A stretch of DNA of 56,130 nt from a virus: positions 1 through 56,130 of IMG/VR virus record IMGVR_UViG_3300037333_000141; one strand, given 5' to 3'. The notes below the pieces were generated by a model. It worked only from the letters and a program-made list of their open reading frames with translations. It was not told the origin of the DNA and did not search any database. Shown piece by piece: positions 9,017 to 17,429 of this stretch (position 1 is its first letter; each line of letters begins with the position of its first letter). Both the position numbers and the translations under genes were made by a program.

Positions 9017-10004
9017 TTCTAAATATACCAACTTTAGGTTTTACAGTCTTTCTTATAGTTATCTGCTCAATATCTTTTTTTTGCTCTTTTACTGCATCAT
9101 CAAAGCTTAATGGTTTAAATAAATTACCTAATGTCTTACTCGTAGGGTTAATGTTATTATCACTATCAATCTCAAAGCCTAAGCTATCTAACTGCATTAC
9201 TAACTTATTGTAGTCATTCTCAATAAAGCTATTGAGTTTATCTTGAAATTGTTTAATTGTTTCATCTTGATTGTGTTGTAATTCTGCTTCTTTTTGCAAC
9301 ATATCCATTTTAGATTTTTTCATTTCATCTAATAATAAAATATTTCTCTTATAGGCGCCTGTTTTCATTTCAAGATTTTCAAGTGCTTCGACTATTTCAC
9401 CATCTGCTATATATCCATCTCTTAACAGTGTGTTTGTTATAGTTTTTCTTAGCTCATTTTCGCTTGCACGCTCAACACTATCAAAATTTAATCCACACAT
9501 ACCATCTTTACAAGTATTATCAACTATGACTCTATTTGTAGTGAAGTTTGGATAAGCTACATAATCAAAACCATAAAACTTACCACGATTCAAGTCGTGA
9601 GCCGAACTAAAACCACCTATTCCTGACTTAATAAGCTTTTGTATGTCGTTACCCTCATCAGTATTTAAAATGCGTTGAGTATGTCTTACTAGACCATCCT
9701 CTAACCATTCCATAGATATAGTTTTACAACTAGGAACTATTCTGACTCCAAATTCATCAACTGATTTTATAGTTCCTTTGTCAAAATCTCTTATATCATG
9801 AGTGTAACCACCTAATGCATATCCGTTTTTAATGTGCATCTGAGTTTCTTTGTTTGATACCATCTCTATATATTTAGTCTTGTTATAATCTCTTGATTTT
9901 CCAAGTTTGTGTCCGTGAGCAAACGGGTTAAAAGTAATAGTTACTTCCATCGTCCCATCTTCAAATTCTTTTATAGTATTTCCATCAATTAAATTTTTAC
10001 TCAT
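9009..10004 (-). CDS. Prohead protease, probably fused to scaffold
   Basis: A 331-residue protein. The first 165 residues resemble T4 gp21-type prohead proteases: a histidine in GGYTHD (residue 69), then RILNTDEGNDIQKLIKSG and the likely serine nucleophile in GGFSSAHD (about 133). After residue 175 it becomes helical and charged, like a scaffold domain. The two parts meet at NFDSV (173-177), a motif repeated in other capsid-operon proteins and a candidate self-cleavage site. It follows the portal gene after 2 bases, as maturation proteases often do. Confidence 0.72.
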   Translation of the reverse strand: MSKNLIDGNTIKEFEDGTMEVTITFNPFAHGHKLGKSRDYNKTKYIEMVSNKETQMHIKNGYALGGYTHDIRDFDKGTIKSVDEFGVRIVPSCKTISMEWLEDGLVRHTQRILNTDEGNDIQKLIKSGIGGFSSAHDLNRGKFYGFDYVAYPNFTTNRVIVDNTCKDGMCGLNFDSVERASENELRKTITNTLLRDGYIADGEIVEALENLEMKTGAYKRNILLLDEMKKSKMDMLQKEAELQHNQDETIKQFQDKLNSFIENDYNKLVMQLDSLGFEIDSDNNINPTSKTLGNLFKPLSFDDAVKEQKKDIEQITIRKTVKPKVGIFRNA

Positions 10005-10006
10005 TC

Positions 10007-11539
10007 TTAAAATTCCTCTTCTTTAGGTTTTGATAAAATCATATCAATATCTATGTTTATTACGTTTTCTTTGTAATCTTCACTTATTGAAGAAATTCTA
10101 CTAAGCTTTGCATATAGTGATTTTCTTACATCAGGTGTATCAGGATAGCCTTTTTCTTTTAAGTCAGTAAGAATTGCATTATACTGAGAATCATTCATAA
10201 GTGCTTCTGCTGTTTGAGCTTCTTCCGCTTGTTGAGCGTGATTAATTACACTTCTGAAATTTACTTCTATCTGAGATAAGTCTATTTCAATATCAAATTT
10301 TGCGATAAAATGAATTTTTATAATATCAAAAACATATTCACGTATTGCACTTCTTATTTGTGTCCCTTGCGCATCCATTTGAAGCGAGTTTTGAACTACA
10401 CCATCTTTTTCACCACCGCCTATTGACATACCAGCGAAAGGAGTCATCTCAATATTAAAACCTATAGCACCAATAAATCTGCGTATGTGTATCATTATGT
10501 CTTCAATATTTTGAAAACCTTGAAAGTTAGGACTACTTTCTTGGATAGATATACCATTAGTTCCATCATTTGTTGTTGGGATTATATGATTAGCCATTAG
10601 AACACCTGGTGATTTAGTGCTTATCTTGTCTTTTATAGATGATAATGTAGATTTTATTTGGTTCTCTAACCCTTTTTTCAAAGCTTCTTTCTCGTCAGCA
10701 TTTACAGAGTTTAAAGAGTGAATAATAAATCTTTCTAGTACACTACTTGCAATACGAGTATTTGCTAAAGATTTTATAGCCCACTCGTAACCCAAAAACT
10801 CTTTGTAAACACCCTCCATTACTCCACCATAAATACCATCTTCATATATAGTTTCTTCGCTATTAAATAAATCTATGTTATTAATTGTAGCTAATTGCTC
10901 TGTTGTTACAGTTGTTATACCATTTCCAGCAGAGTTTAGTCTCCCTACAAAAATAGGTGCTACATATTGACGAGAGTTGTTATGTGTTACGAAAGAATTT
11001 TTACCCTTTAATATATCTCTTCCGCTTCCAACTTCGTATGCAACAGTTTTTCCTTGGTTAGATACTATCGGAGTTATATTAAATGGAGTTGTAGAGAAAT
11101 TTCTTAGTATTTTCGTAACACCTTTTTTGCTTTCAGAATGAATTCTGGCATAACCATCACCAAAAAATTGACTATCAAGAGTTATATCTATTAGATTTTT
11201 ACTTATTAAATCTACTAAATACTTAAATTCATTATTAATAATTTTCTTCATCTTTTTATCAATATTTGCATCTTGCTTCAATACAATATCAAACGGCTTT
11301 ATATTGTCGTGTGTAGTTCCTATAGCACGTACAATAATAACTTTAACCATCTCTCTAGTAAAAGTATCTTCGTACATTTCCTGACGCTCTAAAAGCTCAC
11401 TATCTCTGCTTATTGTTTTAAGAGATATTGAACCAGTTATAGATAAATTTCTAGGAGATGAGCCAGCGTAATAACTATTCAAAAGTTTAAGGTTTTCAAC
11501 TTCCTCTCTCAACTCTTTAAATTTGTTTTTCTTAGCCAT
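10007..11539 (-). CDS. Portal protein
   Basis: This 510-residue protein has portal-like content: repeated polar helices, the stretch SKSPGVLMANHIIP, a helix-rich core with IEDIMIHIRRFIGAIG, and a C-terminal part with QIEVNFRSVINHAQQAEEAQ. Similar sequences occur in the crown of portals. It is immediately upstream of the protease and downstream of two neck-type genes. The portal forms the dodecameric DNA gate and binds TerL. The call rests on length, composition, motifs and neighbours. Confidence 0.78.
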   Translation of the reverse strand: MAKKNKFKELREEVENLKLLNSYYAGSSPRNLSITGSISLKTISRDSELLERQEMYEDTFTREMVKVIIVRAIGTTHDNIKPFDIVLKQDANIDKKMKKIINNEFKYLVDLISKNLIDITLDSQFFGDGYARIHSESKKGVTKILRNFSTTPFNITPIVSNQGKTVAYEVGSGRDILKGKNSFVTHNNSRQYVAPIFVGRLNSAGNGITTVTTEQLATINNIDLFNSEETIYEDGIYGGVMEGVYKEFLGYEWAIKSLANTRIASSVLERFIIHSLNSVNADEKEALKKGLENQIKSTLSSIKDKISTKSPGVLMANHIIPTTNDGTNGISIQESSPNFQGFQNIEDIMIHIRRFIGAIGFNIEMTPFAGMSIGGGEKDGVVQNSLQMDAQGTQIRSAIREYVFDIIKIHFIAKFDIEIDLSQIEVNFRSVINHAQQAEEAQTAEALMNDSQYNAILTDLKEKGYPDTPDVRKSLYAKLSRISSISEDYKENVINIDIDMILSKPKEEEF

Positions 11540-11543
11540 TAAA

Positions 11544-11978
11544 CTAACCTTTTATTAAGCTGTATGCAACTACTTTAGAAGCACCGTAATTTGTTAATAT
11601 TTTACCTATTTTATACTTTACTTTGTCATAAACAAATATTTCACTTCCAACAGATAGAGTAAAATCATTTATGTATGCTTTTATAATAGGCTCATTGTTC
11701 TCATCATCTTGTTTCCAAAACATATCTTCACTTTGAGAATTAAGAAAATATATCTTTCTTTCTACACTATTTCCAAACGTATTTTTTGCATTACTATTTT
11801 GAATTGGATTTAGTTTTGTTATTGAACTGAACTCATCTGAAAAAACATCAATATCATTTATATCTATCTCATTCTCTATTATAGGGGTTACTATACAATC
11901 AATTCCTTTTTTATCAATAAGAGATAACATTTTTTCTGCTTCTTTTTGAGTGTATCTTTCTATTAAGTCATAATTCAT
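11544..11978 (-). CDS. Probable head-tail connector or neck protein
   Basis: A 144-residue protein that overlaps the upstream gene by 11 bases and ends 4 bases before the portal gene. Its N-terminal half is helical (RYTQKEAEKMLSLIDKKG) and its C-terminal half is beta-rich (SEIFVYDKVKYKIGKIL). This shape is common in head completion and tail terminator proteins. No family signature is decisive; position next to a second small gene and the portal supports a neck role. Confidence 0.6.
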   Translation of the reverse strand: MNYDLIERYTQKEAEKMLSLIDKKGIDCIVTPIIENEIDINDIDVFSDEFSSITKLNPIQNSNAKNTFGNSVERKIYFLNSQSEDMFWKQDDENNEPIIKAYINDFTLSVGSEIFVYDKVKYKIGKILTNYGASKVVAYSLIKG

Positions 11979-12324
11979 TATTATGCACCTTGATTACTAT
12001 TTTGTTTTCTTCTGAAACTTCTTTTCTTATACTTATACTTTTTATATTATTTGTATTCTCACTTATAACTATTCCTTTCATTACATCAATTAATATGTCA
12101 GATAACTTATTAATTATAATCTTTTTTTTGTCTGTATATACTATTATTTTTATATAATACATTCCATTGTGCATGTAAGAAGCTTGACACTTAAGTTCAC
12201 GTCTAGCTCTACGTATAAAGTCTGATATTAAAGTATCCTTTACAATTCTAAGCTTACCATTATTTATAGTTGGATATATATGGTTATCAACTATTTCAAA
12301 ATTTTCTCTAAGTGTATAAAAAAT
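11968..12324 (-). CDS. Neck-type protein starting at AUU
   Basis: The frame encodes 118 residues but contains no ATG, GTG or TTG until codon 51. It opens directly after the previous stop. An ideal Shine-Dalgarno AAGGGG (12331-12336) lies 6 bases before an ATT at 12322-12324, so AUU is the probable start. The first 50 codons read as normal protein (FYTLRENFEIVDNHIYPTI). Starting at the internal ATG (12172-12174) would leave about 150 unexplained coding bases and 68 residues. The product is probably a tail-completion or neck protein by position. Confidence 0.65.
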   Translation of the reverse strand: MFYTLRENFEIVDNHIYPTINNGKLRIVKDTLISDFIRRARRELKCQASYMHNGMYYIKIIVYTDKKKIIINKLSDILIDVMKGIVISENTNNIKSISIRKEVSEENKIVIKVHNNEL

Positions 12325-12327
12325 GTT

Positions 12328-13056
12328 TTACCCCTTAAATTTTATAGATTTACTTGCTTTTAGTGTTTTAGAGCTATCTTCTTTTTTGACTCTAACACCT
12401 TTTTTACCTGTTCTAATATTATTAATATATCTTTTAAATATATTATCTTTGAAACTCGGTTTTTTAACACCATTTAAAACTAAAACACAGTGCTTACAAA
12501 GTAATTTATTCTCTCCGTTAGCATTAGTTATTTTAGGAAAGCGATATTCTCTTTGACCTCCATCTGGTATTGTATTCATTTTAGTATGCCAGTATCTAAA
12601 TCTATATTTAAAATCATCACAACTACATTGAATAGAAATTTTATTCTCCATTAATAAAACACTATTGTTTTGTATTGTTATCGCTGTATGCTCTAAGTCT
12701 TGAAACTGCAAATCTACAAAGTAACTGCTAGGTTCATTTAATCCGCTTGACTTTACTACAAATTTAAATACACCTTTTTTAAAACTTGCAAGGAAGTATA
12801 TTTTTAGCTGTTCTTTAGTTCTTTTAACCCTATTTTTTTCTGTATGCTCTAAAAAGTTCTTAACTGTTAGATTATTACTTAAGACTTTAACTAAATTTTT
12901 AAGCTCTGCTACCATCTCACCAATAGTCTTAGGTGTTTCTCTCCTCATCTGTTGAGAGTATTGGTTTTTGTGAGCTGTTTGTTTTAGCTGTTGCATAGCT
13001 TTATGAGAATTAGTTTGTTTTAATTTTGCTACTTGTTTAATTTTCTTTATTTGCAT
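12328..13056 (-). CDS. SWIM-type zinc-binding protein
   Basis: A 242-residue basic protein. A SWIM-like zinc motif is visible: CSCDDFKYRFRYW near residue 145, followed by LCKHCVLVL near 187. The metal ligands form CxC...CxHC. The N-terminal 45 residues are Gln/Lys-rich and the C-terminal 40 are strongly basic, which fits nucleic-acid binding. SWIM-like proteins occur among structural genes of several phages, with unknown function. It begins inside the possible frameshift extension of the preceding gene. Confidence 0.72.
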   Translation of the reverse strand: MQIKKIKQVAKLKQTNSHKAMQQLKQTAHKNQYSQQMRRETPKTIGEMVAELKNLVKVLSNNLTVKNFLEHTEKNRVKRTKEQLKIYFLASFKKGVFKFVVKSSGLNEPSSYFVDLQFQDLEHTAITIQNNSVLLMENKISIQCSCDDFKYRFRYWHTKMNTIPDGGQREYRFPKITNANGENKLLCKHCVLVLNGVKKPSFKDNIFKRYINNIRTGKKGVRVKKEDSSKTLKASKSIKFKG

Positions 13057-13161
13057 TTTTATTTTCTCTCAAAATTCTCATATTATAAAGGTCACTACAC
13101 ACCTTTATATTGTAGTCTATATTGTTAATATTATCTAATATCTTTATATGCTCATTATATG

Positions 13162-13785
13162 TTAAGTGTAAAAAAAAAACTCATTCTCTAATGAAGCATA
13201 TCTGTTCTTTTTGTCTAATAATGACGGAGATTTTAAGTCGACCAAAAAATCAACATCAACAAAACCTATTTTAAGTATGCTATTTAGTGCTTTTATGTCT
13301 TCTCTAGTATTCTTACAGTCATCTTGCATTAAAAGTGTATCAACACCACTTTTGAGACCCTTTAAGCAACTACTAGCCATTATATAAATAGACAATAAAT
13401 CTGCATCACCACTTAAGTAACAATATTTCTCAGCGTCAATCGCTTTTTTTAGTGTTATGTTTGTATTTGAAAATCTAAATTTATTAATCGTGATTATTTT
13501 CTCTTCGTAGCTATTATTAGTAAGAAAATCTTTTGCGTAAATTTGTGGTATTTCTGAAATTTGTGGATTATCAAATGTTTGGAATAAATATTCTAATAAA
13601 ATAGCAAAAATATCTTGAACTAGAAGATTATTGACTTGCTTCATATCTAGTGTAGTAACTTTTTCAACAAAAAAAGCATAAAATTCAAAGCTATTCATCT
13701 TTCCAGCAACTAAAGACAATTCTAAACTTTCTTTAAATGAAATTGATTTTATATCATAATCTAAGTCATTGATGGTTTTAAACAT
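13162..13785 (-). CDS. Virion-operon protein ending at T10 slippery run
   Basis: A 207-residue, mostly helical protein of unknown family. Near its end the coding strand has ten consecutive T (NEFFFYT then TAA). In the -1 frame, translation would pass the stop and add about 42 residues ending at 13037, just inside the next gene. The extension reads as protein (TYNEHIKILDNINNIDYN) and fills the otherwise empty 13057-13161. Programmed -1 frameshifting, known for P2 and lambda tail chaperones, or a missing base in the homopolymer could explain it. Confidence 0.6.
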   Translation of the reverse strand: MFKTINDLDYDIKSISFKESLELSLVAGKMNSFEFYAFFVEKVTTLDMKQVNNLLVQDIFAILLEYLFQTFDNPQISEIPQIYAKDFLTNNSYEEKIITINKFRFSNTNITLKKAIDAEKYCYLSGDADLLSIYIMASSCLKGLKSGVDTLLMQDDCKNTREDIKALNSILKIGFVDVDFLVDLKSPSLLDKKNRYASLENEFFFYT

Positions 13786-13805
13786 TGATAACCTTTTTTA
13801 AATTA

Positions 13806-14351
13806 TTATATCACAATCTTTTTAAATGTTGTTTGTAGTACTTGGATGCTACTATCTCTTGTGCTAAAACCTAGTGATACTTCACCATCAAGTATAAAAT
13901 ATCCTCTATCTAATAATTTTTTATTCCATTTTGCATCAAGTGCATAGCACTCTAAATAAAAATAAAAATCAGTCACTAATAAGAAAGTACCATCACTAGG
14001 TATTATTTTCTTTCCCTTATTGTAAAATAAATAATCGTATGTTGTGTCTTCTTTTATTATGCTTTGACTAGAAATATCTATGTTATTTTGTATCTCAACA
14101 TCTATTGTTTCTATTGATGAGTCACTGAAATAGTTTATGTCTTTAGTTCCAACTTTACTACTTTCTATTGTTAAGTTTTTACCATTTAATGTAAATCCTT
14201 CTATCATTTCAAATGGAATTTTTTCTTTCTTAGATGGCTTAATCATCTTAATGTTTAATTCGTATTGGTCGCTCCATTGTGCTACATTTTTAACTCTTCG
14301 AGAGTTTGATATATGCTCTAAATAATCATTTCTACTAACCTTATTTATCAC
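13806..14351 (-). CDS. Unknown 181-aa virion-operon protein
   Basis: A 181-residue protein that is beta-rich over its whole length (EGFTLNGKNLTIESSKVG, GYFILDGEVSLGF) and has a basic N-terminus. It overlaps the preceding gene by 4 bases and lies between tail tube and portal genes. A baseplate or tail-completion role would fit the location. I see no family signature. Confidence 0.6.
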   Translation of the reverse strand: MINKVSRNDYLEHISNSRRVKNVAQWSDQYELNIKMIKPSKKEKIPFEMIEGFTLNGKNLTIESSKVGTKDINYFSDSSIETIDVEIQNNIDISSQSIIKEDTTYDYLFYNKGKKIIPSDGTFLLVTDFYFYLECYALDAKWNKKLLDRGYFILDGEVSLGFSTRDSSIQVLQTTFKKIVI

Positions 14352-14812
14352 GTTAGTGTACTCCCAATTCCAATATTAAACTTATTTTTTAGGTTTTGCT
14401 TTATTGTTGATATATCTATTGTTTGTTGCTGAGAAAGTTCGTCTATCCCCAACCCTTTTAAAGTGTTTGTGTTTTTAAGTGAAGTGTTTAAAATCATAAA
14501 TTCGCATAAAGATAAATATTCACCTTGGTAGTTCAATGGTAAATCAAATTTAATTAAATCCAATGGTCGAACAAACACAACAGTATCTAAATCACTAACT
14601 ATATTTTCAATAACTTCTAAGTCTCCGTGAATATCCTGTAAATTACTTAGTGCTTCTTCGTAAGATAGTATTGAAGTATCTAATTTAAATTTAATAACAA
14701 CTTCACTAAAAAATACAATATCTACAGCACTTTTAACACTTGTTTCCTGCTCAGTAGATAATACTTCACTTGTTATAATCATAGCCGTGTTAAAAATGTC
14801 TTGTAGCTTCAT
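14348..14812 (-). CDS. Unknown 154-aa tail-region protein
   Basis: A 154-residue acidic, helical protein directly downstream of the tube-like gene and overlapping the next gene. In contractile phages this slot is often occupied by a tail assembly chaperone. The sequence (KLQDIFNTAMIITSEVL; IENIVSDLDTVVFVRP) does not prove that. It has no membrane segments or motifs. Confidence 0.55.
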   Translation of the reverse strand: MKLQDIFNTAMIITSEVLSTEQETSVKSAVDIVFFSEVVIKFKLDTSILSYEEALSNLQDIHGDLEVIENIVSDLDTVVFVRPLDLIKFDLPLNYQGEYLSLCEFMILNTSLKNTNTLKGLGIDELSQQQTIDISTIKQNLKNKFNIGIGSTLT

Positions 14813-14817
14813 ATTTA

Positions 14818-15345
14818 TTAGTTACCTAAATTAGCAATACTATCTGCTAGAGATACAACTTCATCAATAACAGATGGCATATATTGTCCACTAATAGTAG
14901 CACTAATAGTTAAAGGTGTTGTAGTCGCTTCACTATCTGCTTCTGGAGCATCAGCTAAGAAAACACTAGCATACTTAAGTGTTCCCCAGTGGCGTGTTTT
15001 TTCAATAGTACGACCAGCAAAGAAATCTACCTCTAAGTCTCCGTTTTTGTCTTCAAGTAAGATCTTCTCAAGTGTATTTTTTGCTAAAAGTGCATCATTT
15101 TCCATAAAAGTAACTTGAATATCATTCAGTAGTTGTAAATAACCATCTTGAGAGTTTTTAGCACCATGCACTGTAGAATACTCTACTTTTTCATCATTTT
15201 TTAGAGTTGGTAACCCATTCGTTTTAACGAAAAAAGTTAAGTGTTCATAACCTTTTATAACCATTGTTACATCAGCACCCAAAAGCTTTTTACCTAACTT
15301 TCTATCTGCTATAATAAAAGATTTTTGTGTTTCAAATCTTGACAT
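14818..15345 (-). CDS. Probable tail tube protein
   Basis: A 175-residue protein four genes downstream of the sheath. It is beta-rich, of tube-protein length, and shows DLEVDFFAGRTIEKTRHW and TISATISGQYMPSVIDE, which fit the beta-sandwich and closing strand of gp19/Hcp-like tubes. A GG-rich SD precedes the ATG. Two intervening beta-rich proteins make the tube-versus-cap assignment less than certain. Confidence 0.55.
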   Translation of the reverse strand: MSRFETQKSFIIADRKLGKKLLGADVTMVIKGYEHLTFFVKTNGLPTLKNDEKVEYSTVHGAKNSQDGYLQLLNDIQVTFMENDALLAKNTLEKILLEDKNGDLEVDFFAGRTIEKTRHWGTLKYASVFLADAPEADSEATTTPLTISATISGQYMPSVIDEVVSLADSIANLGN

Positions 15346-15354
15346 TTTTTTTCC

Positions 15355-16095
15355 TTATAGAGTTTTTATATTTATATCGTTTCGTGATAGAGATTTTTTT
15401 GATTTAAGTGTTAAAGAAATTTGCCTAATAATAGAATTTCCATCCTTATCAAGCTTTAAATCATCTCTACTACTATTTACATTAGCAATTACATAAGTAT
15501 TGCTATTATATCTTTTTTTACCAAGCTTGACTATTACATCGAACGGAACATATCCGAATGCTTTATCTATAGAAATAGAGTCATTGTTTTTTATTGCACC
15601 TATTACCTGGGTTATTGCACTATTAACTATTCCATTAGTTAGCTGAGGTGAAGCCATCTTTAGTAATGCACTCAGTGGAGCTTCAACTTCCTCGAAGGCA
15701 TTTTTGTATGCTACAAATTCTAAAGTTAAATTTATTGTTTGTGGCTCAATACCTTTGAAAACTTGAACTGTTTCCATTGCACTAACAGAAGTTCTACCTA
15801 GCAAAACAGATGAACCTATAGCACTCTCCATAATTCCACTTTGTGCTAGTGCACTTGTGAATGAAAAGTTGCTTTCTGCATTACTACCCTCTAGTGGACT
15901 CTCCCAATTAATATCGAGAGAATTATCATCGCTAATTATCTTGCCTCTAACTTGAATGTTTTTCAAGTCGTCTGGTAATTCAAAATCTGCAACTTTTCCA
16001 CTTAAAGGATTTGTAGGAACAGATGGGTAGATAGTAGCAAAGTAGTTTTCATTAATACCTTGTAAATCTTGCCACCCATAAGTTTTTTTAACCAT
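15355..16095 (-). CDS. Tube or tube-baseplate junction protein
   Basis: A 246-residue protein with a central segment VFKGIEPQTINLTLEFVAY, then EVEAPLSALLKMASP, and a late strand pair FDVIVKLGKKRYNSNTYVI. This order resembles gp48/gp54-type baseplate-tube junction proteins of T4-like and marine phages. It is adjacent to the tube-like gene. The resemblance is from memory of family patterns and has not been scored. Confidence 0.5.
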   Translation of the reverse strand: MVKKTYGWQDLQGINENYFATIYPSVPTNPLSGKVADFELPDDLKNIQVRGKIISDDNSLDINWESPLEGSNAESNFSFTSALAQSGIMESAIGSSVLLGRTSVSAMETVQVFKGIEPQTINLTLEFVAYKNAFEEVEAPLSALLKMASPQLTNGIVNSAITQVIGAIKNNDSISIDKAFGYVPFDVIVKLGKKRYNSNTYVIANVNSSRDDLKLDKDGNSIIRQISLTLKSKKSLSRNDINIKTL

Positions 16096-16099
16096 TTAT

Positions 16100-16669
16100 C
16101 TATCTTAAACGTGATAGCTTTCTAAGCTTGTTAGATTTTGCACGATGAGCATTTGCAGATGATGAATGAGCTTTTAATCTCGCTTTCGCAAGTGCCATTT
16201 TTTGCTTAATACTTAATCTTACTTTTTTGTTTGGATTACGTTTGTTTATCCAAACTTTTTTACCACCACGTACTACCATTTTTCTACGATAGCCTTGAGG
16301 AGTGCTATCAAACGAAATTTCTGAAACATCATCTAAGTTTAGAGTATTTGAGATATTTTTACTTAAGTCTGAAATATCATCATAATCCAGTTGCTCATCT
16401 ACACTCTTGCTGATTGATTTAAAAGCATCAGTACTGTTTTTATCCCTGTCACTCATAAACTGATTTAACAATGGCTCTGATACACCTATGTTATCTAGTG
16501 CTAAAACGATATTTGCTTCATCAATAGTAATACCATCTGTTTCTAAATCATCAAGACCATTAACACAACGCACCAATCCATCAAATGTCAATACTTCATC
16601 AACACTACCCATCTCTTTTAAGATAGATAGTGTGTCAAAAGAAATTCTTTCTAAGTGTCTAGTCGCCAT
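16100..16669 (-). CDS. Virion protein: acidic half, basic tail
   Basis: A protein of about 189 residues. Residues 1-119 are acidic and helical; after SFDST (119-123) the sequence turns strongly basic (YRRKMVVRGGKKVWINKR) and stays so to the end. This split suggests a removable acidic propeptide and a DNA-binding mature part. An upstream ATG at 16705 would add 12 residues, but the later ATG (16667-16669) gives an N-terminus (MATRHLERISFDTL) more like its neighbour. It overlaps the preceding gene by 11 bases. Confidence 0.65.
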   Translation of the reverse strand: MATRHLERISFDTLSILKEMGSVDEVLTFDGLVRCVNGLDDLETDGITIDEANIVLALDNIGVSEPLLNQFMSDRDKNSTDAFKSISKSVDEQLDYDDISDLSKNISNTLNLDDVSEISFDSTPQGYRRKMVVRGGKKVWINKRNPNKKVRLSIKQKMALAKARLKAHSSSANAHRAKSNKLRKLSRLR

Positions 16670-17420
16670 AAGCCGACGCTTTAGCTTGTGCTTTGCTAGA
16701 ACCATATCTTTTTAAAATATTTTTTCTACGCTTAGTGTCTGCTTCTCCAGTATGTGCTTTCACTTGTGCTTGAAGAGTTTGCGCATTTTGTTCCGCAGTT
16801 CTTTTTTTATCTTTATTTTTAGAATGATTGTAATTACCATTTGGAAAGTCACCGCTAGGATACCTCCAAAAACCTTTTACACCATCGCTATATCCTATTT
16901 TGCATTGCTGAGTACTTTCATTGTACTCATTACCAGCACGACCTTTTTTGCATTTTGGTTTACTTTTATAAAAAACCCAATCATATTGAATACTATCTAA
17001 ATCAATAGTGTCTAGCATTTCATTATGTAGAGCTGTTGCTATAAACTCATTTATATCACCATCACCTATGCGGTCGATAAGTGTTTCTACAAGGCTTTCA
17101 AACTCATCTTGTGCAATATCGCTATCATCGCTCAATAAATCATCTATAGCACTCTCAGGCACTTTGATGTATGTCAATAATTGTTCTCCAATAAAAGCGA
17201 TTTTTTCTCTCTCATCTTCATCTAAACCATCTAAAATAATATCAAGTAGTTTTTCAAAAGTTTCAACTTCCATCTCTTTAGCATTTAAAAGTATAGAGAT
17301 GATATTACTTAATATTGAAAATGTTTTGTAAGCTTCTATAGTGTCATCAAATGTATGTTCTTCTCCAACATTATCAGTTTGCACTATAGCTCTTTTTAAC
17401 TGTTTTGTATCTAAAGCCAT
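16659..17420 (-). CDS. Virion protein, paralogue-like of next gene
   Basis: A 253-residue protein built like its downstream neighbour. It has an acidic helical first half, then LDSIQYDW (141-148), then a Lys/Gln-rich basic half with two cysteines (KCKKGRAGNE, QCKIG) and an end AKASAYGD. The KASAYGD string also occurs in the 31090-31578 protein. A likely internal capsid protein processed by the prohead protease; this is inferred from architecture. Confidence 0.65.
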   Translation of the reverse strand: MALDTKQLKRAIVQTDNVGEEHTFDDTIEAYKTFSILSNIISILLNAKEMEVETFEKLLDIILDGLDEDEREKIAFIGEQLLTYIKVPESAIDDLLSDDSDIAQDEFESLVETLIDRIGDGDINEFIATALHNEMLDTIDLDSIQYDWVFYKSKPKCKKGRAGNEYNESTQQCKIGYSDGVKGFWRYPSGDFPNGNYNHSKNKDKKRTAEQNAQTLQAQVKAHTGEADTKRRKNILKRYGSSKAQAKASAYGD

Positions 17421-17429
17421 ATTTTACCT

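Noticed and set aside
12323-12556. Rightward open frame opposite the SWIM gene
   Set aside because: Hydrophobic shadow of a basic, Lys-rich gene; no SD or operon context.
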